Below are positions 21,721 through 36,128 of a stretch of 64,000 nucleotides of DNA, one piece after another (positions within the stretch are counted from its first letter, which is position 1; the number at the start of each line of letters is the position of its first letter). The position numbers and the translations under genes were made by a program. Under the pieces are notes generated by a model that saw only the letters and a program-made list of their open reading frames with translations, had not been told where the DNA came from and did not search any database. The stretch lies in NCBI GenBank assembly GCA_021307345.1, contig CP089930.1:2046001-2110000 (forward strand), in the 5' to 3' direction. Source of the stretch: Escherichia coli. Its GTDB lineage: Bacteria; Pseudomonadota; Gammaproteobacteria; Enterobacterales; Enterobacteriaceae.

Positions 21721-22020
21721 ATGAAAGATGTCGTAGATAAATGCAGTACTAAAGGATGTGCGATTGATATCGGTACGGTGATTGATAACGACAACTGTAC
21801 AAGCAAACTTTCGCGCTTTTTTGCTACCCGCGAAGAAGCAGAGTCCTTTATGACCAAACTGAAAGAGCTTGCAGCCACTGCATCCTCTGCGGATGAAGGC
21901 GCCAGCGTGGCCTATAAGATTAAAGATCTGGAGGGGCAAGTCGAGCTTGATGCAGCTTTCACCTTCTCATGCCAGGCCGAGATGATTATTTTTGAGTTAT
22001 CACTGCGTTCACTTGGTTAA
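21721..22020 (+). CDS. yiiS: DUF406-family protein YiiS
   Basis: A small protein of 99 residues, of unknown function, starting MKDVVDKC at 21721. It contains several cysteines (CSTKGC and two later) and is probably cytoplasmic. uspD follows after 11 bp, so the two form an operon. IS1 now ends 199 bp upstream and may alter yiiS-uspD expression. Confidence 0.9.
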   Translation: MKDVVDKCSTKGCAIDIGTVIDNDNCTSKLSRFFATREEAESFMTKLKELAATASSADEGASVAYKIKDLEGQVELDAAFTFSCQAEMIIFELSLRSLG

Positions 22021-22031
22021 TGGAGTTAAAC

Positions 22032-22460
22032 ATGGCTTATAAACACATTGGCGTGGCAATTTCCGGGAATGAAGAAGATGCCCTACTGGTGAACAAAGCC
22101 CTGGATCTCGCCAGACATAATGACGCTCATCTGACGTTAATTCATATTGATGATGGCTTAAGTGAGTTGTATCCGGGTATCTACTTCCCCGCAACAGAAG
22201 ATATTCTTCAACTATTGAAAGATAAGTCAGATAACAAACTGTATAAGCTGACGAAAAATATTCAGTGGCCGAAAACGAAACTGCGCATTGAGCGCGGAGA
22301 AATGCCGGAAACACTGCTGGAAATTATGCAAAAAGAGCAGTGTGACCTCCTTGTTTGTGGTCACCACCACTCGTTTATCAACCGTTTGATGCCGGCATAT
22401 CGCGGGATGATCAATAAGTTGAGTGCGGATCTCTTGATCGTGCCATTTATCGACAAGTAA
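22032..22460 (+). CDS. uspD: universal stress protein D
   Basis: A 142-residue UspA-class protein (start MAYKHIGVA at 22032) with the Rossmann-like Usp fold and a terminal strand [11 protein letters not shown]. It is associated with oxidative-stress resistance in E. coli. It is the second gene after yiiS and ends 4 bp from the convergent fpr. Confidence 0.96.
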   Translation: MAYKHIGVAISGNEEDALLVNKALDLARHNDAHLTLIHIDDGLSELYPGIYFPATEDILQLLKDKSDNKLYKLTKNIQWPKTKLRIERGEMPETLLEIMQKEQCDLLVCGHHHSFINRLMPAYRGMINKLSADLLIVPFIDK

Positions 22461-22464
22461 CCGC

Positions 22465-23211
22465 TTACCAGTAATGCTCCGCTGTCATGTGACCCGGTCG
22501 GCGACGTAAATGTTTCGTCATCTGCCGGGTCTCTTTCAGCAGTTGTTGCGTATCGCGCACCATCTGTGGATTACCACACAGCATCACATGGCTGGTTTCT
22601 TTATTCATTGGCAGTCCAACCGCGTTTTCCAGTTCACCGCTTTCAATTAACGCCGGTATTCGCCCGGTGAGTGAGCCCGCTGCCGTTTCCCGACTGACAA
22701 CCGTCTGAATGCGCAGTTTTCCTTCGTAGCGTTTTTCCAGTTCCTGCATCAGTGGCAAATAGCTTAAGTCGGAGGCATAACGCGCGGCGTGAACCAGTAC
22801 CAAATTTTTGAAGCGATCTAAATCTTTGCCTAATTGCAGAATCGACAAATAAGGGCCAATCGCTGTACCGGTTGCCAGCATCCATAGCGTTTCGCAATCT
22901 GGTACTTCATCCAGAACAAAAAAGCCAGCCGCTTCGCTAACCACCTGCACTTCGTCACCCGGTTTTAGCGCCGCCAGTCGCGGGCTTAATTTGCCATCAG
23001 GGACGGTGACCAGATAAAACTCCAGGTCGGGATTGTCGGGAGAATTAACGTAAGAGTAGGCGCGCTGGACGCGTTCGCCGTCAATTTCAAGGCCAAGTTT
23101 GGTGAATTGTCCGGCGGTAAATGGAAGTACCGGAGCGTGAACGGTGAGACTAAACAGGGCGTCGGTCCAGTTCTGCACTTTAGTGACTTTGCCTGTTACC
23201 CAATCAGCCAT
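22465..23211 (-). CDS. fpr: ferredoxin/flavodoxin-NADP+ reductase
   Basis: An FAD enzyme that passes electrons from NADPH to flavodoxin and ferredoxin. It is 248 residues, with the FAD-binding RAYSYVNSP, the NADP-binding GTAIGPYLSIL and the C-terminal aromatic residue (ending AEHYW). It belongs to the SoxRS regulon in E. coli. It is downstream of glpX but separated from it by a strong terminator. Confidence 0.97.
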   Translation of the reverse strand: MADWVTGKVTKVQNWTDALFSLTVHAPVLPFTAGQFTKLGLEIDGERVQRAYSYVNSPDNPDLEFYLVTVPDGKLSPRLAALKPGDEVQVVSEAAGFFVLDEVPDCETLWMLATGTAIGPYLSILQLGKDLDRFKNLVLVHAARYASDLSYLPLMQELEKRYEGKLRIQTVVSRETAAGSLTGRIPALIESGELENAVGLPMNKETSHVMLCGNPQMVRDTQQLLKETRQMTKHLRRRPGHMTAEHYW

Positions 23212-23257
23212 GTTTCTCTCCTGTTTTGATTGACTTGCCTTATCTTCGTTCTCCGGA

Positions 23258-23287
23258 CAAAAAAATTCCAGTCCCGAAGGACTGGAA
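23258..23287 (-). terminator. glpX (glpFKX) terminator
   Basis: On the minus strand, stem TTCCAGTCC / GGACTGGAA with a UUCG-type tetraloop, followed by six or more T. It separates glpFKX from fpr. Confidence 0.95.
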
Positions 23288-23307
23288 GGCTCAATCGATC
23301 AAATGAC

Positions 23308-24318
23308 TCAGAGAATATGCACCTGCATTTCCGGGTCTTTGCGATCCAGATAGTGAATCGACTGAATGCGGCGAATGGTGCGTGACTTACCACGAATCAG
23401 CAGCGTTTCGGTTGTCGCGATATTGCCTTTGCGGCTAATCCCTTCCAGCAGATCGCCTTTGGTGATACCGGTGGCAGAGAAGATGACGTTATCGCTACGC
23501 GCCATATCGCCCAGACGCAGTACTTTACCGGCTTCAATGCCCATTGCTTTGCAGCGCGCCAGCTCCTGCTCGCCAATGCGACGATTCTCTTCGTTGTCGC
23601 CTTTGACGTCATGACGTGCCAGCAGACGGCCATTCATGTCGCCATCCAATGCGCGGATCACCGCCGCAGACACCACACCTTCTGGCGCGCCGCCAATGCC
23701 GTACAGCACGTCAACTTCGCTGTCTGGCATACAGGTGAGAATCGAGGCTGCGACATCGCCATCAGGAATGGCAAATACGCGCACGCCGAGTTGCTGCATT
23801 TCTGCGATAACCGCGTCGTGGCGCGGTTTCGCCAGAATAGTGACCGTCAGTTCGCTTAACGGTTTGCCGAGTGCCGCCGCAACATTGCGCAGGTTATCCG
23901 CCAGCGGCAGATTCAGGTCGATGACGCCTTTGGCACCAGGTCCGACGATCAACTTCTCCATATACATATCCGGCGCATTGAGGAAGCAGCCCTTATCGCC
24001 CACAGCCAGTACCGCCAGCGCGTTAGCCTGACCCATCGCCGTCATGCGCGTGCCTTCAATCGGATCAACAGCAATATCCACCGCATCGCCGCGACCAGTA
24101 CCGACTTTTTCACCAATATAGAGCATCGGTGCTTCGTCGATTTCGCCTTCACCAATGACGATGGTGCCGTCAATGTTGACCTGGTTGAGCATAATACGCA
24201 TGGCGTTTACCGCCGCGCCGTCAGCGGTGTTTTTATCGCCGCGTCCTAACCATTTGTAGCCAGCCAGCGCCGCAGATTCGGTGACGCGGGAAAATTCGAT
24301 GGCAAGTTCTCGTCTCAT
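23308..24318 (-). CDS. glpX: class II fructose-1,6-bisphosphatase
   Basis: A gluconeogenic phosphatase converting fructose 1,6-bisphosphate to fructose 6-phosphate with Mn2+. It is 336 residues, with the metal/substrate motifs GEGEIDEAPM and DPIEGTRM. It is the last gene of glpFKX, which suits growth on glycerol. A REP-rich 228-bp gap separates it from glpK. Confidence 0.97.
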   Translation of the reverse strand: MRRELAIEFSRVTESAALAGYKWLGRGDKNTADGAAVNAMRIMLNQVNIDGTIVIGEGEIDEAPMLYIGEKVGTGRGDAVDIAVDPIEGTRMTAMGQANALAVLAVGDKGCFLNAPDMYMEKLIVGPGAKGVIDLNLPLADNLRNVAAALGKPLSELTVTILAKPRHDAVIAEMQQLGVRVFAIPDGDVAASILTCMPDSEVDVLYGIGGAPEGVVSAAVIRALDGDMNGRLLARHDVKGDNEENRRIGEQELARCKAMGIEAGKVLRLGDMARSDNVIFSATGITKGDLLEGISRKGNIATTETLLIRGKSRTIRRIQSIHYLDRKDPEMQVHIL

Positions 24319-24422
24319 AGCAAACTCTAAGCAGTAAGGAATGGCGCGAAGTGTAGCACAGGGGAAGGGCGGGATTATTGATGTGTGCGGGGTTGCCCCC
24401 GCACGGTTTCAGAGTCTGCATG

Positions 24423-24513
24423 ATGCCGGATGCGGCGTGAACGCCTTATCCCGCCTACACAAAATGGCATCGGCTCGTAGGCCTGATAAGACGCGTAAGC
24501 GTCGCATCAGGCG
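24423..24513. repeat. REP pair between glpK and glpX
   Basis: REP elements at 24423-24459 and 24478-24513, inside the glpFKX operon. No terminator is seen here. Such elements could reduce glpX expression relative to glpFK; this is inferred. Confidence 0.88.
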
Positions 24514-24546
24514 ATCAGCATCAGGCAATCGGCCAGATGCCTGGCA

Positions 24547-27593
<3,047 letters not shown>

Positions 27594-27645
27594 TTACGCT
27601 TCATCTTTCGCGTAATTGCTTTACTGTGTAGGCAACAGGTAACGC

Positions 27646-27675
27646 AGAAAAAAGGCACCTTGCGGTGCCTTTTTT
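27646..27675. terminator. bidirectional terminator of zapB and rraA
   Basis: Stem AAAGGCACC / GGTGCCTTT with a 4-nt loop, an A run before and a T run after. It serves the convergent zapB (+) and rraA (-). Confidence 0.93.
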
Positions 27676-27676
27676 A

Positions 27677-28162
27677 TCATTCGATATCCAGCGGATCTTC
27701 AGAAAGAATAATCCCGGTATTGTCGGCATAGAGATGGTCGCCGGAGAAGAAGGTGACGCCGCCAAAGTTGACGCGGACATCGCTTTCACCAATGCCTTCG
27801 CCAACAGCACCGACCGGAATTGCCGCCATCGCCTGGATGCCGATATCCAGCTCTTCCAGGTCATCTACCTGACGCACCGCGCCGTAAATGACCAGGCCTT
27901 CCCATTCATTTTGTACTGCCAGACGCGCCAGTTCAGCATCGACCAGTGCGCGACGAACAGAACCACCGCCATCGACGACAAGAACACGACCACGACCATT
28001 CTGTTCGAGCAGATCATACAGCAACCCGTTGTCCTCGAAACATTTTACCGTGATGATTTGTCCGCCAAACGACGCCCGTCCACCAAAGTTGGAGAACAGC
28101 GGTTCCACGACGTTGACATCTTCTTGATAGATGTCACAAAGCTCGGAAGTATCGTATTTCAT
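27677..28162 (-). CDS. rraA: regulator of ribonuclease activity A
   Basis: Binds RNase E and the RhlB-associated degradosome and inhibits RNA cleavage. It is 161 residues, full length, and was once named menG because it follows menA and has a methyltransferase-like fold. Segments GGTVTFF-type [13 protein letters not shown] and [13 protein letters not shown] are conserved. It is on the same strand as menA, 92 bp away. Confidence 0.97.
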   Translation of the reverse strand: MKYDTSELCDIYQEDVNVVEPLFSNFGGRASFGGQIITVKCFEDNGLLYDLLEQNGRGRVLVVDGGGSVRRALVDAELARLAVQNEWEGLVIYGAVRQVDDLEELDIGIQAMAAIPVGAVGEGIGESDVRVNFGGVTFFSGDHLYADNTGIILSEDPLDIE

Positions 28163-28254
28163 AGGCTTAACATTCAGTTGCTGCGAGAATTTTCAGTATA
28201 TCGCGCTATGTGGGTTGTTGGCAAAATCATCAATTGTTAATTGATATTTGTCAG

Positions 28255-29181
28255 TTATGCTGCCCACTGGCTTAGGAATATCCCTAAAACAAACAGCAAG
28301 TTAGTCAGTAATGCGCCCTTGACAGTGCGTTCCAGCATTGGTCGCATCGCTACCGGATCCATTTCACGCATCACATAACGAGCCTGTTTCACCAGTAACG
28401 GCGTTGCCAGCAGGAACAACCAGCCCCACAGGCTGTGCAGCGAAAAGAGATTAAACAGCGCCAGGCACACCAGTGAGCCGATCAGCAGGCAGGCATGGTA
28501 ACGACGCGCGTTTACTGCACCTAAGCGTACCACCAGTGTATTTTTGCCATTCTCGCGGTCGCTATTGATATCACGCAGGTTATTAATATTCAGAACCGCT
28601 GTTGCCAGCAGGCCACAGGCGGTCGCCGGAAGGATCAATGCCGGAATCAACGTATGCGCCTGCAAATACCAGCTCCCCATCACGCTCAACCAGCCAAAGA
28701 AAACCAGTACGGAAATATCACCCAGACCGATATAACCATAAGGGCGATTGCCCACGGTGTAGGTGATTGCGGCGATGATCGACAACCCGCCCAGAATCAG
28801 GAAGCCGACAAAATCGGCCAGCGTATGGCACGCCACTGCGACCAGCGCCAGTCCGGAGAGACAGATGAGCACGACGGTAATGATGAGCGCCCGTTTCATC
28901 TCTTGCTGGGTAATAACCCCTTTTTGCATACCACGTAGTGGTCCGATACGGTCAGGTTTGTCGCTGCCTTTGACGGCATCGCCGTAATCATTGGCGAGGT
29001 TAGAAAGGATCTGTAATAGCCCGGCGGTAATCAGTGCCAGCAGGGCGACCAGCGGATCGAAGTGACCTTGCCACCATGCCAGCGCCGTCCCGACGATAAT
29101 TGCAGCAAAGGCGAGGGGGAGGGTTTTAGGTCGTAAACTTTCCAGCCACGCCTGAGTTCGGCTAATTTGTTGTTCAGTCAT
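28255..29181 (-). CDS. menA: 1,4-dihydroxy-2-naphthoate octaprenyltransferase
   Basis: An inner-membrane UbiA-family prenyltransferase that makes demethylmenaquinone. The start at 29181 (MTEQQIS) gives 308 residues. Two Asp-rich prenyl-diphosphate motifs, NLANDYGDAVKG and NNLRDINSDRENG, and about eight to nine membrane segments are visible. It lies between the hslU terminator and rraA. Confidence 0.97.
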   Translation of the reverse strand: MTEQQISRTQAWLESLRPKTLPLAFAAIIVGTALAWWQGHFDPLVALLALITAGLLQILSNLANDYGDAVKGSDKPDRIGPLRGMQKGVITQQEMKRALIITVVLICLSGLALVAVACHTLADFVGFLILGGLSIIAAITYTVGNRPYGYIGLGDISVLVFFGWLSVMGSWYLQAHTLIPALILPATACGLLATAVLNINNLRDINSDRENGKNTLVVRLGAVNARRYHACLLIGSLVCLALFNLFSLHSLWGWLFLLATPLLVKQARYVMREMDPVAMRPMLERTVKGALLTNLLFVLGIFLSQWAA

Positions 29182-29193
29182 AATACGCGCCAA

Positions 29194-29218
29194 TAAAAAT
29201 GGGGCCTTTCAGCCCCAT
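29194..29218 (-). terminator. hslVU terminator
   Basis: On the minus strand, stem ATGGGGC / GCCCCAT with a 6-nt loop followed by five T, 30 bp beyond the hslU stop. Confidence 0.9.
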
Positions 29219-29247
29219 CAAACAATGATGAAAATGATTGAACGCGA

Positions 29248-30579
29248 TTATAGGATAAAACGGCTCAGATCTTCATCTGCCACCAACGCATCCAGATGTT
29301 TGCTCACATAATCTGCGTCAATGGTGATAGTTTGACCGCTTAAATCGCTGGCGTCGTAGGAAATCTCTTCCATTAAACGCTCCAGAACGGTATGTAAACG
29401 GCGTGCACCGATGTTTTCGGTAGATTCGTTCACCTGCCATGCCGCTTCCGCGATACGCTTAATACCGGAATCCGTAAATTCGATATTCACGCCTTCGGTC
29501 GCCATCAGTGCTTTGTACTGCACGGTGATAGAGGCATTCGGCTCGGTCAGAATACGCTCGAAGTCGCTGGTGGTCAGTGCCTGCAGCTCAACGCGGATTG
29601 GCAGACGACCTTGCAGTTCCGGGATCAGGTCAGACGGTTTCGCAATCTGGAACGCGCCAGAAGCGATAAACAGAATGTGGTCAGTTTTGACCATCCCGTG
29701 TTTGGTGGAAACGGTGCAACCTTCTACCAGCGGCAGCAGGTCACGCTGAACACCTTCACGAGAAACATCCGGACCGGAAGACTCGCCGCGCTTACAGATT
29801 TTGTCGATTTCGTCGATAAACACGATCCCGTGCTGCTCAACAGCGTCGATAGCGTCTTGCTTCAGCTCTTCCGGATTCACCAGTTTCGCCGCTTCTTCTT
29901 CAATCAGCAGCTTCATGGCGTCTTTGATTTTCAGCTTACGTGCTTTTTGCTTCTGGCCGCCCAGGTTCTGGAACATGGACTGCAGCTGGCTGGTCATCTC
30001 TTCCATTCCCGGAGGAGCCATAATTTCAACGCCCATCGGTGCTGCGGCAAGATCGATCTCGATTTCTTTGTCATCAAGCTGGCCTTCACGCAGTTTCTTG
30101 CGGAATGCCTGACGAGCAGCGGACGGTTCCTGCTGCTGTTCGGTCTGTCCCCAGTTGTTTTTAGCAGGTGGGATCAGCACGTCGAGAATACGTTCTTCTG
30201 CCAGTTCTTCAGCGCGATAACGGTTTTTCTCGATAGCTTGTACGCGTACCATTTTCACGGCGGCATCGGTCAGATCGCGAATAATAGAATCCACTTCCTT
30301 ACCGACGTAGCCCACTTCGGTGAATTTGGTCGCTTCAACTTTGATGAACGGCGCATTCGCCAGCTTAGCCAGACGACGGGCGATTTCAGTTTTACCGACA
30401 CCGGTCGGGCCGATCATCAGGATATTTTTCGGGGTCACTTCATGGCGCAGCTCTTCGTTGAGCTGCATACGGCGCCAGCGGTTACGCAGAGCAATCGCCA
30501 CAGAACGCTTGGCGTTGTCCTGGCCGATGATGTGCTTATCCAGCTCGCTGACGATTTCGCGTGGGGTCATTTCAGACAT
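29248..30579 (-). CDS. hslU: HslU ATPase of the HslUV protease
   Basis: A AAA+ unfoldase that feeds substrates such as SulA and sigma-32 to HslV. It is 443 residues, with Walker [16 protein letters not shown], an inserted I domain (about 110-240), Walker [11 protein letters not shown] and a C-terminal tail that docks on HslV. It is 9 bp downstream of hslV in a heat-shock operon. Confidence 0.98.
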
Positions 30580-30588
30580 GGGAGATCC

Positions 30589-31119
30589 TTACGCTTTGTA
30601 GCTTAATTCTTCGATGGTGTGGAAATGGTTGGTATAGATGCAAATGTCGCCTGCAATATCCAACGCCTTTTCAGCAATTTCACGGGCGCTAAGTTCAGTG
30701 TTTTCTAACAGCGCGCGCGCCGCCGCCTGGGCGTAAGGGCCGCCGGAGCCGATAGCAATAAGATCGTTTTCTGGCTGCACCACGTCACCGTTACCGGTGA
30801 TGATAAGCGATGCAGTTTCGTCTGCGACTGCCAGCAGTGCTTCAAGTTTGCGCAACATGCGATCGGTACGCCAGTCTTTTGCCAGTTCAACGGCCGCTTT
30901 AACCAGATGACCCTGATGCATTTCCAGCTTACGTTCAAACAGTTCGAACAGCGTAAAAGCATCCGCAGTACCGCCCGCAAAGCCCGCGATGACTTTGTCG
31001 TTGTACAGACGGCGGACCTTTTTCACGTTGCCTTTCATTACGGTATTGCCCAACGTGGCCTGACCATCACCAGCGATGACCACATGGCCGTTACGGCGTA
31101 CGCTTACTATAGTTGTCAC
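30589..31119 (-). CDS. hslV: HslV proteasome-like peptidase
   Basis: The threonine peptidase of HslUV. It is 176 residues; the initiator Met is removed to expose catalytic Thr ([14 protein letters not shown]), with the conserved [10 protein letters not shown] and [14 protein letters not shown]. It is the first gene of hslVU, transcribed from a sigma-32 promoter. Confidence 0.98.
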
Positions 31120-31153
31120 GAGCTGACCCCTTGGTTACGAATACAGAGTACAA

Positions 31154-31216
31154 ACCCCGTACAAAAGTACGGGGCATAATGCAATTATAGATGGGGGGGA
31201 TTTTGAGGGTTTCAAC
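31154..31216 (-). promoter_or_regulatory. hslVU sigma-32 promoter and 5'UTR hairpin
   Basis: On the minus strand, TTGAAA at 31215-31210 and CCCCCCATCTAT at 31198-31187 match the heat-shock sigma-32 -35 and -10. The -35 overlaps the ftsN stop codon. The leader then contains a perfect 8-bp hairpin CCCCGTAC / GTACGGGG with a 4-nt loop (31155-31174), which is reported to stabilise the hslVU message. Confidence 0.9.
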
Positions 31217-32171
31217 CCCCGGCAGCGAGCCGAATGCAGTTTGTATGACCCGCCATCTTCAACCGATTGAGGGTGCTGTCTGCGTTCTCTTTGCCTTTCA
31301 CCGGGCCAATGACCACACGATTCCAGCCATTGTTGGTGGTAATTTTCGAGTCAAAGCCTTCGAACGCCAGCTGAGCACGTACTGTCTCTGCCTGTTCTGC
31401 CCCTCTGAACGAACCGCACTGTACCATCCAGCGGCGTTCATCTTTTTTCTCCGCCGTCGGTTTTGGCGCGTCAGCTGCACGAGCAACTGGCGCAGCTTGC
31501 TGCGGCTTCGACTGCGCGGTAGTGTGCGCAGGGGTTTGCAGCAGATCCTGGTACGGCTGCTGAGTAGAAGCCGGTTTTGACTGGCGCGGCTGCGACTGAA
31601 CCGGCGCGGCTTGCGACGTACGCGTCTGTTGCTGCCAGCTTTGTTCGGTTGTTCGTGACTGCTGAGCCAGGCGTTGCTGTTCCGCTAACTGCTGCGCCTG
31701 ACGCTGGCGTTGTAGCGTTTGCTGGCGCTGTTCTGGCGTTTGCTCATTCCACGGAACTTCAACTAACTGCGTTGGCTGCTGGCGCATATCGGCCTGCATT
31801 TGTTCAAGAAGCTGGCGCTGTTCTGGTGTCAGTTGCTCCGGCGTTTTTACTTCACCACCGGCAGAAGGTTCTGTTGGCGCACGCACACCCGGCTGGCGAC
31901 TTTCCAGCTCTTTAATGTAGCGCCAGCGTTCTTCCGGTTTCGGAGGTAGTCCGTTTCCGGTCACTTTCTGGCTTTGCAGCGTCTCGGACTCTTCTTTCTT
32001 GTGATGCGTAATGAAGTACAGACCACCGATAAAGGTCACAAGAACGGCGGCAGCAATAGCGACCATTGCGGGAGAAACCGCAGGCAGATTTCGTTGCTTT
32101 TTCCGTGAGGTACTCTTTTTTCGCCGCGAAGGTGCCGGTTGGCTGCGGCGTACATAATCTCGTTGTGCCAC
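31212..32171 (-). CDS. ftsN: essential cell-division protein FtsN
   Basis: A late divisome activator. It is 319 residues: a short cytoplasmic Lys/Arg-rich N-terminus (RRKKSTSRKKQR), one membrane segment (about 34-54), a long Gln/Pro-rich periplasmic linker (about 115-240) and a C-terminal SPOR domain (about 243-319) that binds denuded septal peptidoglycan. It is downstream of cytR on the same strand. Confidence 0.97.
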   Translation of the reverse strand: MAQRDYVRRSQPAPSRRKKSTSRKKQRNLPAVSPAMVAIAAAVLVTFIGGLYFITHHKKEESETLQSQKVTGNGLPPKPEERWRYIKELESRQPGVRAPTEPSAGGEVKTPEQLTPEQRQLLEQMQADMRQQPTQLVEVPWNEQTPEQRQQTLQRQRQAQQLAEQQRLAQQSRTTEQSWQQQTRTSQAAPVQSQPRQSKPASTQQPYQDLLQTPAHTTAQSKPQQAAPVARAADAPKPTAEKKDERRWMVQCGSFRGAEQAETVRAQLAFEGFDSKITTNNGWNRVVIGPVKGKENADSTLNRLKMAGHTNCIRLAAGG

Positions 32172-32262
32172 TATCGTTTCGCTGTATTTATTCGTTCGTC
32201 AGCCCGCCATGTTACTTAAGCGGCGGGCCTTTGACCAGTCACGGAAGCCTTAAAGGTTTACT

Positions 32263-33288
32263 TTAAGTCAATGTGCGTGTCGATCCCCGGATAATAAGCT
32301 CGCAGTCCATTAAACGTGAGCCACTGCCGACCGTTTGCCCCTGCATTTGGTCAAGCAATAACAACATTGCCTCGCGACCAATTTCATAGCGCGGCTGTGC
32401 GATGGTTGTCAGTGGCGGATCACAAAATTGCGTCAGGTCGATGTTATCAAAACCGATTATGGAAAGGTCATCAGGAACTTTCAGCCCCTGACGTTTTGCC
32501 TGCGAAAGTGCGCCAAGTGCCATCACATCGCTATGACAGAAAACAGCAGTTGGCGGTTGCGGAAGGTCGAGCAACTGCTGCATGGCTTTGCTTCCGGCGT
32601 CGAAGGTGAAGTCGCCACGGGCGATGTATTGTGGATCAACCATAATTCCGCAGCGACGCAGAGCCTGAACGTAGCCTTGCAGGCGATAGTGACACAGCGG
32701 CATTTCTTCCGGCCCAGCAATACAGCCGATCAATTTATGCCCCTGTTCATACAGGTAATTTACCGCATCAAATGCAGCGGTCAGGTTGTCGATATGAACT
32801 GTAGGCAGTTCCAGCTCCGGTGCAAATTCGTTCGCCATCACCATCGGCGGCAGATTACGCTGTTCCTCAATGCTGGCATCAAACGGCAGCCTTGAACCGA
32901 GCAGCAACATGCCATCAATTTGCTTAGTGATTATCAAATCGATAAAGGTTTTTTCCTGCTGGTTTTGATGTGCACAGTCGCCAATCAGTACCAGATACCC
33001 ATGACTTGCTGCCGTAATTTCGATTCCGCGAATAATTTCGCTAAAGAAGGGATCACAGATATCCGGGACAATCACCAGAATGGTGCGGGACTCATTACGC
33101 TTGACGTTACGCCCCATCGGCTGCGGTAAATAACCCACATCCCGGGCGGCTTTTTCAACCCGGTTACGAGTCGCCAGGGAGACCTTATCTGGATTCATTA
33201 ACGCTCGGGAGACGGTTGCCGTAGAGACTTTTGCTTTCAGGGCGACGTCTTTCATGGTTGCGGCAGTTTCCTGCTTCTTCGCTTTCAC
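32263..33288 (-). CDS. cytR: cytidine-responsive LacI-family repressor
   Basis: Represses nucleoside uptake and catabolism genes with CRP and is relieved by cytidine. It is 341 residues: an N-terminal LacI helix-turn-helix (TMKDVALKAKVSTATVSRALM) and a periplasmic-binding-protein-like effector domain. The start is the GTG at 33288, because AGGAG (33298-33294) lies five bases before it. The in-frame GTG at 33294 overlaps that ribosome site and is rejected. Confidence 0.95.
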   Translation of the reverse strand: MKAKKQETAATMKDVALKAKVSTATVSRALMNPDKVSLATRNRVEKAARDVGYLPQPMGRNVKRNESRTILVIVPDICDPFFSEIIRGIEITAASHGYLVLIGDCAHQNQQEKTFIDLIITKQIDGMLLLGSRLPFDASIEEQRNLPPMVMANEFAPELELPTVHIDNLTAAFDAVNYLYEQGHKLIGCIAGPEEMPLCHYRLQGYVQALRRCGIMVDPQYIARGDFTFDAGSKAMQQLLDLPQPPTAVFCHSDVMALGALSQAKRQGLKVPDDLSIIGFDNIDLTQFCDPPLTTIAQPRYEIGREAMLLLLDQMQGQTVGSGSRLMDCELIIRGSTRTLT

Positions 33289-33443
33289 TCTCACTCCTCG
33301 CCTGGCACGTCAGGCGTACTACATCCGTGTTTACTTCACATCGGCAACATTTTTAGCAGATAGCGCGTGAAAACGGTTACAGAATTTTCATGAAAAGTGT
33401 GATGAATATTTAATTTTTCGATCCGCCTCGCATCGTTAGCGGT

Positions 33444-35771
<2,328 letters not shown>

Positions 35772-35806
35772 CTATACTTTAAACATCGCGTGGTGTCTGG
35801 CGTTAG

Positions 35807-36058
<252 letters not shown>

Positions 36059-36071
36059 GACCGGATTTCCG

Positions 36072-36098
36072 AAAAAAGCGCCGCACGGCGCTTTTTTT
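36072..36098. terminator. rpmE terminator, bidirectional, also serving pgtA
   Basis: Stem AGCGCC / GGCGCT with a 4-nt loop, six A before and seven T after. It terminates rpmE on the plus strand and can stop pgtCBA transcription arriving on the minus strand 30 bp after the pgtA stop. Confidence 0.93.
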
Positions 36099-36128
36099 GT
36101 GCCTGAAAACCTACATTATCAACATAAC

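Noticed and set aside
29611-30606. 331-codon frame antisense to hslU
   Set aside because: Lies wholly opposite a conserved gene, with low-complexity Phe/His-rich composition typical of antisense frames.
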